A stretch of 64,000 nt of DNA from an uncultured bacterium (GCA_905214345.1 CAJMLV010000001.1:1-64000); one strand, 5' to 3'; shown: positions 7,855 to 17,463, counted from the stretch's first letter. Numbers and translations are program-made. The notes: a model not told the origin generated them from the sequence alone.

Positions 7855-9258
7855 TTGGCTAAGAAACCCATTCAGATCACGGAAGTTGTGCTGCGCGACG
7901 CCCATCAGTCGCTGCTGGCCACCCGTATGACCATGGACGAAATGCTCCCGATCCTCAAGACGATGGACGAAGTGGGTTACTTCTCGGTGGAATGCTGGGG
8001 CGGCGCTACCTTTGACTCCTGCATCCGTTTCCTGGACGAAGACCCGTGGGAGCGCCTGCGCACCCTGCGCCGGGAAATGCCCAAGACCAAGCTGCAGATG
8101 CTGTTCCGCGGCCAGAACATGCTGGGCTACCGTCATTATGCCGACGACGCCGTCGAGTACTTCGTGCAGAAGTCCGTGGCCAACGGCATCGACATCCTGC
8201 GTATCTTCGACGCTCTGAACGACCCCCGTAACCTGCAGACCGCCATCAAGGCTGCCCGCAAGGAGAAGGCCCACGTTCAGGCCTGCATCAGCTACACCCT
8301 GAGCCCGGTGCATACCAACGAATACTTTGTTGAGTATGCCAAGCAGCTGGAAGAGATGGGCGCCGACTCCATCTGCATCAAGGATATGGCCGGCCTGCTC
8401 AAGCCCTACACCTGCTATGACCTGGTCAAGGCCCTGAAGGAAGCTGTCAGCATTCCCATCGACATCCACAGCCATTACACCGCCGGTCTGGCTTCCATGT
8501 CCATCCTGAAGGGCATCGAAGCGGGCGCCGACATCATCGATACCGCCATGAGCCCCCTGGCTCTGGGCACCTCCCATATGCCCACCGAGAGCCTGGTCGC
8601 CGCCCTGCAGGGCACCGACTACGACACCGGTCTGGACCTGGCCAAGCTGAACATCGTGCGTGAGCACTTTGCCAAGCTGCGCGAAAAGTACATCGCCAAC
8701 GGGCAGATCAGCCCGAAGGTTCTGGGCGTTGACGCCAACACCCTGCTGTATCAGGTCCCGGGCGGCATGCTGTCCAACATGATCAAGCAGCTGAAGGACG
8801 CCGGTAAGGAAGACCAGCTGGATGAAGTGCTGAAGGAAATCCCCCGTGTGCGTGAGGATGCCGGCTATCCGCCTCTGGTTACCCCCACCAGCCAGATTGT
8901 GGGCACCCAGGCCGTGTTCAACGTCATCATGGGCGAACGCTACAAGATGGTCACCAAGGAGTTCAAGGGCCTGGTCCATGGCGATTACGGCAAGACTCCC
9001 GCTCCCATCAAGCCCGAGTTCACCAAGATGATCCTCAAGGGCGAAGAACCCATCACCTGCCGTCCGGCAGACCTGCTGGAGCCCGAAGTGGAGAAGATGA
9101 AGGCCGAGGCCGCCAAGTACGTCATCCAGGAAGAGGACGTGCTGACCTACGCCATGTTCCCCCAGGTTGCGCCCAAGTTCTTCGAAAAGCGCAACGCCCG
9201 CCTGCACGGCGTGGACGCCCAGCATGCCGACTACGAAAGCAAGTCCCATCCCGTCTGA
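7855..9258 (+). CDS. oadA: Oxaloacetate decarboxylase alpha/transcarboxylase 5S-like subunit
   Basis: The 467-residue protein has an HMGL-like TIM barrel (TEVVLRDAHQSLLATR near residue 9, CIKDMAGLL with the metal-site Lys, DIHSHYTAG). The conserved PYC/OADA carboxylase domain follows. It stops before a C-terminal biotinyl domain, which is supplied by the separate carrier upstream, as in the transcarboxylase 5S subunit. It would transfer carboxyl between oxaloacetate or pyruvate and biotin. The start is TTG at 7855, placed 8 bases after AGAGGTG; no better start exists nearby. A strong terminator follows. oadA is used in the family sense only; sodium-pump partners are absent. Confidence 0.9.
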   Translation: MAKKPIQITEVVLRDAHQSLLATRMTMDEMLPILKTMDEVGYFSVECWGGATFDSCIRFLDEDPWERLRTLRREMPKTKLQMLFRGQNMLGYRHYADDAVEYFVQKSVANGIDILRIFDALNDPRNLQTAIKAARKEKAHVQACISYTLSPVHTNEYFVEYAKQLEEMGADSICIKDMAGLLKPYTCYDLVKALKEAVSIPIDIHSHYTAGLASMSILKGIEAGADIIDTAMSPLALGTSHMPTESLVAALQGTDYDTGLDLAKLNIVREHFAKLREKYIANGQISPKVLGVDANTLLYQVPGGMLSNMIKQLKDAGKEDQLDEVLKEIPRVREDAGYPPLVTPTSQIVGTQAVFNVIMGERYKMVTKEFKGLVHGDYGKTPAPIKPEFTKMILKGEEPITCRPADLLEPEVEKMKAEAAKYVIQEEDVLTYAMFPQVAPKFFEKRNARLHGVDAQHADYESKSHPV

Positions 9259-9279
9259 TCGGCGTCTGATATGATTGCA

Positions 9280-9315
9280 AACAGCCCCTGCGCTCCGGCG
9301 CGGGGGCTGTTTTTG
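9280..9315 (+). terminator. Rho-independent terminator of the carboxyl-transfer operon
   Basis: A long stem built from AACAGCCCC-TGCGC and GCGCG-GGGGCTGTT closes on a TCCG loop and runs into TTTTT. Confidence 0.88.
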
Positions 9316-9350
9316 CTGTGCGGGCGCAGGGCGGGACCGGGCTTTCCGTC

Positions 9351-9379
9351 TTGCCAAACAGCGGTGCCGGTAGTATAAT
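9351..9379 (+). promoter_or_regulatory. Sigma-A promoter of the yicC-to-spoVM operon
   Basis: TTGCCA (9351-9356) and TATAAT (9374-9379) are separated by 17 bases. It is the only strong promoter visible before the long overlapped gene series. Confidence 0.75.
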
Positions 9380-9432
9380 AAATTGAATACCTATCAGGAA
9401 AAATTTGCTTTCAAGATGTGAGGAGTTCAGGT

Positions 9433-10311
9433 ATGGTTCTGAGCATGACAGGCTATGGCCGGGCCGAGCAGACGCTCAACGGCCGCAACATCACCGTGGA
9501 GCTGCGCAGCGTCAACGCCCGCTTTTTCGAGTATTCCTCCCGCATGCCCCGCACCTGCGCCTTTCTGGACGATAAGCTCAAGGCGCTGGTGGGGGAGGGC
9601 GTACACCGCGGCAAGGTGGAATTGAACCTCAGCATCCAGAGCGTGGCCGCCGCCGACACGGTGGTGCAGGTCAACTGGCCCCTGGCCGAAAGCTACCGCC
9701 AGGCCCTGTGCGCGCTGGCTGAGCGCCTGGACGTCAAGAATGACGTCACCGTCACCGCTCTGGCCCGCTTCCCCGACGTGCTCACCCAGACCGCCGCTCC
9801 TGCTGACCCGGACGCTTTGTGGGCCGATGTGTCCGCGGTGGCCCGCCAGGCGGTGGAAGCCTTCCTGGGCATGCGTGCCGCCGAGGGCGCCAAGCTGAAA
9901 GCCGACATCGAAAACCGCCTGCAGGTGGTGGAAGAACTGGTGGGCCAGATCGAGCAGGGCAGCGCCGGCCGGGTGCAGGCTTACACCGAACGCCTGTATG
10001 CCCGCCTGCAGGAACTGCTGGCCGACCGCAATATTGACGAAAGCCGCATCCTTACCGAAGCTGCTCTCTTTGCGGACAAGACCGCTATTGATGAGGAGAC
10101 TGTGCGCCTGCACAGCCATGTGGCCCAGTACAGGGAGATCCTGACCCTGGACGAACCCATCGGCCGCAAACTGGATTTCCTGACCCAGGAACTGAACCGG
10201 GAAGCCAACACCATCGGTTCCAAGTGCCAGGACGCCGCCCTGACCCGTCTGGTGGTGGCGCTGAAGTCGGAGATCGAAAAGATCCGCGAACAGATCCAGA
10301 ACATCGAATGA
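9433..10311 (+). CDS. yicC: YicC/YloC family endoribonuclease
   Basis: The 292-residue protein starts with the family signature MVLSMTGYGRAE, followed by ELRSVNARFFEY and, at the C-terminus, GRKLDFLTQELNREANTIGSKCQDA. This C-terminal block is nearly invariant in YicC/YloC proteins. The family cuts RNA; the E. coli member has been linked to decay of specific small RNAs. The ATG at 9433 is preferred over a GTG five codons upstream because GAGGAG lies 8 bases before it. It heads the conserved yicC-remA-gmk-priA series. Confidence 0.93.
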   Translation: MVLSMTGYGRAEQTLNGRNITVELRSVNARFFEYSSRMPRTCAFLDDKLKALVGEGVHRGKVELNLSIQSVAAADTVVQVNWPLAESYRQALCALAERLDVKNDVTVTALARFPDVLTQTAAPADPDALWADVSAVARQAVEAFLGMRAAEGAKLKADIENRLQVVEELVGQIEQGSAGRVQAYTERLYARLQELLADRNIDESRILTEAALFADKTAIDEETVRLHSHVAQYREILTLDEPIGRKLDFLTQELNREANTIGSKCQDAALTRLVVALKSEIEKIREQIQNIE

Positions 10312-10321
10312 GGTTCCCTGT

Positions 10322-10567
10322 ATGAAACTCATCAACATCGGATTCGGCAACCTGGTCAATGCCGACCGGCTGATCGCCGCGGTCAGCCCGGAATCCGCAC
10401 CCATCAAGCGCATCGTGCAGGACGCCCGGGACAAGGGCGCCGTCATCGATGCCACCTACGGCCGCCGCACCCAGTCGGTGCTCATCATGGACTCAGATCA
10501 TGTGGTGCTTTCGGCGTTTCCGCCGGAAACCATTCTCGGCCGTACCCGAGAGGAAGCCGCACCGTGA
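10322..10567 (+). CDS. remA: RemA family extracellular matrix regulator (DUF370)
   Basis: This 81-residue protein begins MKLINIGFGNLVN and holds the core IVQDARDKGAVIDATYGRRTQSVLIMDS. It matches RemA/YlzA of Bacillus, a DNA-binding protein that forms ring-like oligomers and activates matrix and osmoprotection genes there. It lies 10 bases after yicC and before gmk, the usual place in Firmicutes. Its targets in this organism are unknown. Confidence 0.93.
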   Translation: MKLINIGFGNLVNADRLIAAVSPESAPIKRIVQDARDKGAVIDATYGRRTQSVLIMDSDHVVLSAFPPETILGRTREEAAP

Positions 10568-10624
10568 ACCGGTGTGCTTATATATGGTGTATAGGAAAGT
10601 AAAGTTTTGGGGGATGCTAAAAGT

Positions 10625-11197
10625 ATGAAAGGCGAAAAGTACCTGTTTGTTGTGTCCGGGCCTTCCGGCACGGGCAAAGACACCGTGGTGGCTAAGCTGC
10701 TGGGCGACCATCCGGATGTAAAAAAGACCGTCTCCGCCACCACCCGCGCCATGCGGGAAGGGGAAGTGGACGGCGTCAGCTACCATTTCCTCAGCAAGGA
10801 GCATTTCCAGGAAGCTCTGGCCGCCGACGGCATCGTGGAGTATACCTGCTACTGCGATAACTACTACGGAACCCTGCGCTCCGAGATCGAACGCCACATG
10901 AAAGCCGAACAGCCGGTGATCCTGGTCATCGAGGTGGAAGGTGCCGGCAACATCAAGAAACTGTACCCCGGTGCCACCACCATCTTTGTGCTGCCCCCGG
11001 ATATGCAGGAACTGGAACGCCGTCTGCGCTACCGCGGCACCGAGAGCGAGGAAACCATCCAGAAGCGTCTGAAGCGCGCCGAAACCGAGATCGCCCGGTC
11101 GGCTGACTATGATGAACACGTCATCAACGATGTGGTGGAGGATTGCTCCAACCGCATTTATGACATCATCCGGCATCGTCTGATGCAGGAAGACTGA
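10625..11197 (+). CDS. gmk: Guanylate kinase
   Basis: The 190-residue enzyme has the P-loop GPSGTGKD near residue 11, SATTRAMREGEVDG for GMP binding and YHFLS. It phosphorylates GMP to GDP with ATP, feeding GTP and (p)ppGpp pools. ATG 10625 is chosen with the GGGGGA stretch as ribosome site; an in-frame TTG at 10607, preceded by AGGAAAG, would add six residues and cannot be excluded. rpoZ normally follows gmk; here there are only 32 bases before priA. Confidence 0.95.
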   Translation: MKGEKYLFVVSGPSGTGKDTVVAKLLGDHPDVKKTVSATTRAMREGEVDGVSYHFLSKEHFQEALAADGIVEYTCYCDNYYGTLRSEIERHMKAEQPVILVIEVEGAGNIKKLYPGATTIFVLPPDMQELERRLRYRGTESEETIQKRLKRAETEIARSADYDEHVINDVVEDCSNRIYDIIRHRLMQED

Positions 11198-11229
11198 TCC
11201 ACCTGCAAGCGGGGGAGGGGAGGGCGCGT

Positions 11230-13488
11230 TTGCCAACAATCGCAAAGGTGGCGGTGAACGACGCCACCATCCATTTTGACAAGCTGTATTCCTACCTGGT
11301 CCCGGCGGAACTGTGCGGGCAACTTTGGCCCGGCGGTATCGTTCTGGTGCCTTTCGGCCGGGGGGATAAGCCCCGCATGGCCGTGGTGCTGCAGCTGGAA
11401 GAGGAAACTCAGCCGGACCCCCGGCTCAAGACCCTGCTGGCCGCCGCGCCGGAAGATGCCCGCCTGACCCCCGACCTGCTGGAACTGGTCCGTTTTCTTA
11501 AAGACCGGTATTTCTGCACCTGGTACGAGGCCGTCAAGGCCATCATCCCCTACGGGGCCCAATACTGCCCCGGGGTGGAAAACGGCCGCCCGGTGGTGCG
11601 CGGCCGCCTGACCCGTCCCACCGAGACTGTCTACACCCTGACGGGGGAACTGCCCGCCAAGCCCAAACCAGGGCCCCGGCAGCTGGCCGCAGTGGAACTG
11701 CTGAAAAACGGTCCCATGACCCGCCGCCAGCTGGAGGAGGAAGGTGTGGGGCGTACCACCCTGGATGCCCTGTGCAAAAAAGGCGTGTTGCAATCGGAGG
11801 AACGGTTCAAATCCCTGGACCTGTTTGCGGATATCCCATTTGATCCCCAGCCGGTGGAGCTTTCCTCCGAACAGCAGGCCGCTTTTGACCGGCTGGCCTC
11901 GGACCTGGATGCCCGCCAGCCCCGGGCCTCCCTTTTGTATGGCGTCACCGGCAGCGGCAAAACGGCGGTGTTCCTCAAACTCATCGAGCGCACCCTGGCC
12001 CAGGGCCGCCGGGCGCTGGTGCTGGTGCCGGAGATCGGCCTCACGCCCCAGATGATCCGCCGCCTGAAAGCCATGTTCGGCAGCCGTCTGGCCGTGCAGC
12101 ACAGCGCTTTGAACAACACCGAGCGCCTGCTGCAATGGCGGATGATCCAGCAAGGCAACGCCGATATCGTGGTGGGCACCCGCAGCGCGGTGTTTGCTCC
12201 GCTGAAAGACATCGGCCTCATCATCCTGGACGAGGAACAGGAACATACCTACCAGAGCGAATCCTCTCCCCGTTACTCCGCCCACGAGGTAGCCAAAAAG
12301 CGGGCGGCGGCAGAAAACGCCCTGCTGGTGTTTGCCTCCGCCACCCCCCGCATCGAGACTACCTACGCCGCCAAAGTCGGGAGGATGGGGCTGGTCACCT
12401 TGCGGGAACGCTACGGCGGCCGCCCGCTGCCCACGGTGGAATTTGCGGATATGCGGGCGGAGATGACTGCCGGAAATCCACGGGAAGTCAGCGCACGCCT
12501 GGCCGGGGAACTGGCCGACAACCTGCGCCGTGGGGAACAGAGTATTCTGCTCCTCAACCGCCGCGGCTACCACACGGTGGCCATGTGTGCCGACTGCGGC
12601 CAGGTGGTCAAGTGCCCCAACTGCAGCGTGCCGCTGGTCTACCACAAAAACCGGCAGTGCCTGCTGTGCCACCATTGCGGGCACACGGTGTACCCGGCCC
12701 CCGCAAAATGCCCTGAATGCGGCGGCAAGCTGCTGTACAGCGGCTTCGGCACCCAGCGGGTGGAGGAGGAACTCCGCCAGCTGCTGCCCACCGCCCGCAT
12801 CCTGCGCATGGACCAGGATTCCACGGGCCAGAAAAACGCCCACGAGACCATGCTTACCAAGTTCGGCCGGCAGGAATACGACATCCTGCTGGGCACCCAG
12901 ATGGTGGCCAAGGGCCTGGACTTTGAAAAGGTCACCCTGGTGGGGGTACTGGGCATCGACTCCATGCTTTTCGGGCAAGGGTTCCGCGCCTACGAGAGCG
13001 TGTTCAGCCTTATCACCCAGGTGGTGGGGCGGGGCGGCCGCGCCGATTTGCCCGGCCGTGCCCTCATCCAGACGGCGGTGCCGGACCACCCGGTGCTGCA
13101 GCTGGCGGCCCGGCAGGATTACCCCGCCTTTTATGAGGAGGAAGTTTCCTTCCGCCGCCTGAGTCTGTATCCGCCTTTTTGTGCCCTGTGCGTCGTGGGC
13201 TTTTCCGGCGCACAGGAAGGCGCGGTGTTTACCGCCGCCCACCGTTTCGGCCAGCTGCTGGCCGAACTGGCGGCCAAACACCCGGACCTGCCTCTGCGCA
13301 TGCTGGGCCCCGTGCCCATGAACATCGCCATGCTGGGCGGGCGCTACCGTTATAAACTGACCCTGAAATGCCGCAACGACGCCAAATTCCGCGCCCTGCT
13401 GCGGGCAGCCCTGGATGCCTACGCATCCGAAAAACTGCCCGCCAAGGCCAGTGTGGTCGTTGATTTCAATTCCGACGGCGACCTGTAA
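11230..13488 (+). CDS. priA: Primosomal replication restart helicase PriA
   Basis: The 752-residue protein has the PriA DNA-binding N-terminus and the Walker A motif GVTGSGKT at residues 238-245. Walker B DEEQ lies at 334-337, followed by a Cys-rich zinc insertion of four CxxC pairs (CADC, CPNC, CLLC, CPEC) and the helicase motifs GTQMVAKGLDF and QVVGRGGR. It reloads the replicative helicase at stalled forks. The start is TTG 11230 after a strong GGGGAGGGGAGGG. GTG codons a few positions downstream are alternatives. coaBC, often found between gmk and priA, is absent. Confidence 0.95.
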   Translation: MPTIAKVAVNDATIHFDKLYSYLVPAELCGQLWPGGIVLVPFGRGDKPRMAVVLQLEEETQPDPRLKTLLAAAPEDARLTPDLLELVRFLKDRYFCTWYEAVKAIIPYGAQYCPGVENGRPVVRGRLTRPTETVYTLTGELPAKPKPGPRQLAAVELLKNGPMTRRQLEEEGVGRTTLDALCKKGVLQSEERFKSLDLFADIPFDPQPVELSSEQQAAFDRLASDLDARQPRASLLYGVTGSGKTAVFLKLIERTLAQGRRALVLVPEIGLTPQMIRRLKAMFGSRLAVQHSALNNTERLLQWRMIQQGNADIVVGTRSAVFAPLKDIGLIILDEEQEHTYQSESSPRYSAHEVAKKRAAAENALLVFASATPRIETTYAAKVGRMGLVTLRERYGGRPLPTVEFADMRAEMTAGNPREVSARLAGELADNLRRGEQSILLLNRRGYHTVAMCADCGQVVKCPNCSVPLVYHKNRQCLLCHHCGHTVYPAPAKCPECGGKLLYSGFGTQRVEEELRQLLPTARILRMDQDSTGQKNAHETMLTKFGRQEYDILLGTQMVAKGLDFEKVTLVGVLGIDSMLFGQGFRAYESVFSLITQVVGRGGRADLPGRALIQTAVPDHPVLQLAARQDYPAFYEEEVSFRRLSLYPPFCALCVVGFSGAQEGAVFTAAHRFGQLLAELAAKHPDLPLRMLGPVPMNIAMLGGRYRYKLTLKCRNDAKFRALLRAALDAYASEKLPAKASVVVDFNSDGDL

Positions 13489-13540
13489 AGGTCCGCCGCC
13501 CATCCCTGATACACTAGATTGATTTTGGAGGTTTACCACT

Positions 13541-14059
13541 ATGGCACTTCGCACCATTGTCCAGGACGGCGATCCCATCCTGAAGAAAGTCTGCCGCCCC
13601 GTCACCAAGTTCGACGACCGTCTGGCCACCCTGCTGGACGACATGAAAGAGACCCTGTACGAGGCCAACGGCTGGGGCCTGGCCGGTCCCCAGGTGGGCG
13701 TCATGCGCCGCATCTTCATTTCTCTGGATGACCGCAACGCTCCCGAGGACCTGCCCGAAGATGCCCGCCTGCCTATCATGGAGTTCATCAACCCCGAAAT
13801 CCTGGAACTCAGTGATGAAAAGGTGGAACTGTACGAAGGCTGCCTGTCCTTCCCCGGCCATAACGGCGCCATCCAGCGCTCCAAGCATGTGAAGGTGCGC
13901 GCCCAGGACCGCAACGGCGAATGGTTTGAGCTGGAAGCCGACGACATGTTTGCCCGCTGCATCCAGCACGAGACCAACCACCTGGACGGCATCACCATCA
14001 TGGACCTGGCCACCCATTTCTATGAGGATGACTATCCCGAAGACGAGGGCGAAGAATAA
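13541..14059 (+). CDS. def: Peptide deformylase
   Basis: This 172-residue metalloenzyme has the three deformylase motifs: GWGLAGPQVG (44-53), EGCLSFPG with metal ligand Cys101, and HETNH (143-147) with the catalytic Glu144 and two His ligands. The first motif has Trp and Gly where GVGLAAPQ is more common. It removes formyl from new N-termini and is paired with fmt, which starts within its stop codon (TAATG). The ribosome site is TTGGAGG. Confidence 0.96.
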   Translation: MALRTIVQDGDPILKKVCRPVTKFDDRLATLLDDMKETLYEANGWGLAGPQVGVMRRIFISLDDRNAPEDLPEDARLPIMEFINPEILELSDEKVELYEGCLSFPGHNGAIQRSKHVKVRAQDRNGEWFELEADDMFARCIQHETNHLDGITIMDLATHFYEDDYPEDEGEE

Positions 14060-14979
14060 TGCGTATCCTGTTCATGGGCACCCCGGACATCGCCGCCGAA
14101 AGCCTTGCCGCGCTGATCGCGGCAGGGCATGAGATCGTGGGTGTGTTCACCCGGGCGGACAAGCCGGTGGGCCGCAAACAGATTCTGACTGCGCCGCCGG
14201 TGAAGCAGCTGGCGCAGCAGCATAACATTCCGGTGTGGCAGCCCGCCACCCTGCGGGATGGCAAGGCGGAACCCATCTTCCGGGAACTGGCCCCCGACCT
14301 GGTGGTGGTGGTGGCTTACGGCCGCATCCTGCCGCCGGAACTGCTGCACATCGCGCCTCTTGGCTGCATCAACCTGCATGTGTCCCTGCTGCCCAAATAC
14401 CGGGGCTCGGCTCCCATCCAGTGGGCGGTGCTCAACGGCGACACCGAGACCGGCGTCACCATCATGCAGCTGGACGAAGGCTGTGATACCGGCGATATCC
14501 TCATGGTGGAACGGGTGGCTATCGGCCCCGAGACCACCAGCGGGGAACTCTTCGACCAGGTCAGCGCCACCGGCGCCAAGACCCTGGTCACGGCCATCGA
14601 AAAGCTGGCTGCCGGGGAGCTGACCCCTCAGCCCCAGAACGACGCGGAAGCCACCCAGGCCCCGCCCCTGACCAAGGATATGGCACGTTTCGACTTTACC
14701 CAGTCTGCCGCCCATATCCACAACTGGGTGCGGGGCATGAACCCCTGGCCTGCCGCCTTCTTTGAACTGGACGGCAAAAAGGTCAAGGTGCTGGAAAGCC
14801 GTGTGGCGCCCAACGCCAGATCCGCCCCGGCGGGTACGGTGCTGGCCCTCAAACCGTTGACCATTGCCTGCGGCGATGGCGCGCTGCAGCTGCTCACTGT
14901 CACGCCGGAAGGCGGCAAGCCTATGGCCGGTACCGCCTGGGCAGCAGGCCGCCGCCTCAAAGCGGGGGACAGCCTGTGA
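14059..14979 (+). CDS. fmt: Methionyl-tRNA formyltransferase
   Basis: The 306-residue enzyme shows MRILFMGTPDIAAESL at the start and the formyl-folate site NLHVSLLPKYRGSAPIQWA. The catalytic Asn-His pair lies in the second segment, and LDEGCDTGDIL follows. The C-terminal OB-like domain binds initiator tRNA. It formylates Met-tRNA so that translation can initiate. It shares one base with def and four with rsmB, so the three are tightly coupled. Confidence 0.96.
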   Translation: MRILFMGTPDIAAESLAALIAAGHEIVGVFTRADKPVGRKQILTAPPVKQLAQQHNIPVWQPATLRDGKAEPIFRELAPDLVVVVAYGRILPPELLHIAPLGCINLHVSLLPKYRGSAPIQWAVLNGDTETGVTIMQLDEGCDTGDILMVERVAIGPETTSGELFDQVSATGAKTLVTAIEKLAAGELTPQPQNDAEATQAPPLTKDMARFDFTQSAAHIHNWVRGMNPWPAAFFELDGKKVKVLESRVAPNARSAPAGTVLALKPLTIACGDGALQLLTVTPEGGKPMAGTAWAAGRRLKAGDSL

Positions 14980-16292
14980 CCCCGCGTTACCTGGCCGTCA
15001 AGGCCCTGGTGCGTCAGGAGCAGGACGGCTACGCCAACCTGGTGCTGGACGCCGAACTGAACCGCTGCAAACCTTCGCTGGAAGGCCGGGATGCCGCCTT
15101 TGCGGCCCGCATCTTCTATACGGTGCTGGAACGGCGGAATCTGCTGGACTGGACCCTGGACCGTTTTCTGAAAAAGCCGGTGCGCAAGCTGGACGCCCCT
15201 GTGCGGGCCATCCTGCGGGCCGGGCTGGCCCAGGCTTCCTATATGGAAGTGCCTCTGCCCGCCGCCGTCAACGAATCGGTGAAGCTGGCACGGGCCTTCG
15301 GAAAGACCAGCGCGGCGGGCATGGTCAACGCGGTGCTGCGCCGCGCCGCCGCCTGCAGCCCCAACCCGGAGGATTTCCCCGACCTGAACCAGCGGCTGCA
15401 GACCTATTACAGCCTTTCTGCACCGGTGGCCGAACTGCTGCAAAAGCAGTACGGCGCCGAAGCCGAATCCATGGCCGCGGCCTTCTATCTGCCCGCTCCC
15501 ACCTGGGTTCGGGTGAATACCCTGAAGACCGATGCCGCCGCCCTGACGGAAACCCTCACCGGGGAAGGCTGCACCGTGGAACCCGGCCCCTGGGCCGACT
15601 GCCTGCGGGTGCAGTTCCCCGGCAGCCCTGCCGCCACCAAGGCGTTCCGGCAGGGGCTCTTCCATGTACAGGGGCTGGCCAGCCAGTACGCGGCGGACAG
15701 CGTGCAGGCGGCCCCCGGTATGCGGGTGCTGGACCTGTGCGCTGCCCCCGGCGGCAAAAGCCTGACCATGGCCCAGGCCATGGAAAACAGGGGAGAGTTG
15801 TTCAGCGGCGAAGCCGTGGCGGCCCGTGTCCCTCTGCTGGAAAAGGCGTTCACCCGCTGCGGCGTGACCTGCGCCCGGCCGTTTCAGGGGGATGCTTCCC
15901 AGCCCAATGCGGAGCTGTCCAAAGTTCCCTTTGACCGGGTTTTGTGCGATGTGCCTTGCTCCGGTCTGGGTGTCATCGGCAAGAAGCCGGATATCCGCTA
16001 CAAGGACCTGGCAGGGCTGGAAGAACTCTGTACCCTGCAAAAAAAGATATTACAAAATGGTTCCAAATACCTTGCCGAAAAGGGGCGTTTGGTGTATTCT
16101 ACCTGTACGGTGAACCAAAACGAGAACGAGAAGGTCGTTGCGGAATTTCTTAAAGAAAATCCCGATTTCACCGTTGTTGCGCCCGAAACTTTGCCGCCTC
16201 AGGCCAAGGATACCGGCTTCGGTACCCTGTTTTTGCCCGGAACGGCCGGTTTTGACGGCTTCTTTGTGGCGGTTTTGGAACGTCGGCCGTGA
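14976..16292 (+). CDS. rsmB: 16S rRNA (cytosine-967 C5)-methyltransferase
   Basis: The 438-residue protein has an N-terminal NusB-like RNA-binding domain (about residues 1-135) and a SAM methyltransferase domain. The latter has VLDLCAAPGGKS as SAM motif I, CDVPCSGLGVIGKKPD with the catalytic Cys, and YSTCTVNQNENE with the second Cys. It methylates C967 of 16S rRNA. The start is GTG at 14976, overlapping the fmt stop (GTGA). Confidence 0.95.
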   Translation: MTPRYLAVKALVRQEQDGYANLVLDAELNRCKPSLEGRDAAFAARIFYTVLERRNLLDWTLDRFLKKPVRKLDAPVRAILRAGLAQASYMEVPLPAAVNESVKLARAFGKTSAAGMVNAVLRRAAACSPNPEDFPDLNQRLQTYYSLSAPVAELLQKQYGAEAESMAAAFYLPAPTWVRVNTLKTDAAALTETLTGEGCTVEPGPWADCLRVQFPGSPAATKAFRQGLFHVQGLASQYAADSVQAAPGMRVLDLCAAPGGKSLTMAQAMENRGELFSGEAVAARVPLLEKAFTRCGVTCARPFQGDASQPNAELSKVPFDRVLCDVPCSGLGVIGKKPDIRYKDLAGLEELCTLQKKILQNGSKYLAEKGRLVYSTCTVNQNENEKVVAEFLKENPDFTVVAPETLPPQAKDTGFGTLFLPGTAGFDGFFVAVLERRP

Positions 16293-16367
16293 AGTTTTCG
16301 TAAATTTTACATCCATTCGTGACCCAAAAATGACCAGAACATGGTATGATAAAGAGAGGTGGAACAA

Positions 16368-17429
16368 TTGACGGACCCGCGCCCTGTATGCCTGACCGAC
16401 CTGACCCTGCCCCGTCTGACCGAATACGTCAAGGGGCTGGGCCAGCCTGCGTTCCGGGCCAAACAGATCTTCAAATGGGTGCACCAGAAGCTCGTCACCG
16501 ATTTTTCCGCCATGACCGACCAGCCCAAGGCCCTGATCCAGACCCTGGAACAGAACTGTACCCTGGCGGCGCCCACCATCCGGCGGCGCCAGCAGTCCAA
16601 GGACGGTACGGTCAAGTATCTTTTGCAGCTGGCGGACGGCAACTGCATCGAAACGGTGCTCATGCGCTACCATTACGGCAACACCGTCTGCGTGTCCACC
16701 CAGGTAGGGTGTGCCATGGGGTGCCGGTTCTGCGCCTCCACCCAGGCAGGGCGGGTGCGTGACCTGACCCCCGGCGAGATCGCTTCGGAGATCTACACCG
16801 CCCAGAAAGATACCGGCGAGCGTGTTTCCCACATCGTGCTTATGGGCATCGGGGAACCGCTGCACAACTTTGATAACGTGATGGACTTTCTGGAGATCAT
16901 CTCCTGTCCGGAAGGCGTCAACATCGGCATGCGCAACATCAGCCTGTCCACCTGCGGCCTGGTACCCAAGATCGACGAGCTGGCCCAGCGCAAGCTGCAG
17001 CTGACCTTGTCCATCTCGCTCCATGCGCCGGACAACGCCGTGCGCAGCAGCATGATGCCGGTGAATGACGCCTACCCGCTGGAACAGCTCATTCCCGCCT
17101 GCCGCCGGTACCAGAAGATCACCGGCCGCCGCATCAGCTTCGAGTATTCCATGGTGCGGGGCGTCAACGATTCCCCGGCCATGGCCCGCAAACTGGCGGA
17201 ACTCATCCGGGGGATGGGAGCCCATGTGAACCTGATCCCCATCAACCCGGTGGACGGCAGCCCCTATTCCGCCACCGATGAAGAAAACGTCCGCCGCTTC
17301 CGTCAGATGCTGGAAGACCTGGGCGTCAACGCCACGGTGCGCCGCCGTCTCGGCGCCGATATTTCCGCCGCCTGCGGGCAGCTCCGGCGGGAGGACGCGA
17401 AAGAAGCCGCCCGGAACGGGCAGGCCTGA
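16368..17429 (+). CDS. rlmN: Dual-specificity rRNA/tRNA adenine-C2 methyltransferase
   Basis: This radical-SAM enzyme methylates A2503 of 23S rRNA and A37 of some tRNAs. The 4Fe-4S motif is CAMGCRFC (Cys115, 119, 122), followed by MGIGEPL and NISLSTCG. The conserved C-terminal segment is GAHVNLIPINPV. I place the start at TTG 16368, 8 bases after AGAGGTGG; a GTG at 16359 lies inside that ribosome site and would add three residues. The length of 353 fits RlmN. Confidence 0.95.
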   Translation: MTDPRPVCLTDLTLPRLTEYVKGLGQPAFRAKQIFKWVHQKLVTDFSAMTDQPKALIQTLEQNCTLAAPTIRRRQQSKDGTVKYLLQLADGNCIETVLMRYHYGNTVCVSTQVGCAMGCRFCASTQAGRVRDLTPGEIASEIYTAQKDTGERVSHIVLMGIGEPLHNFDNVMDFLEIISCPEGVNIGMRNISLSTCGLVPKIDELAQRKLQLTLSISLHAPDNAVRSSMMPVNDAYPLEQLIPACRRYQKITGRRISFEYSMVRGVNDSPAMARKLAELIRGMGAHVNLIPINPVDGSPYSATDEENVRRFRQMLEDLGVNATVRRRLGADISAACGQLRREDAKEAARNGQA

Positions 17430-17463
17430 GCGTACCACACTGTGAAAGGAAGGACCTGACTGC

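Noticed and set aside
4872..7871. A 999-codon open frame on the minus strand
   Set aside because: It lies opposite well-identified plus-strand genes. High G+C leaves few stops; the product is His/Gly/Val rich with no domain.
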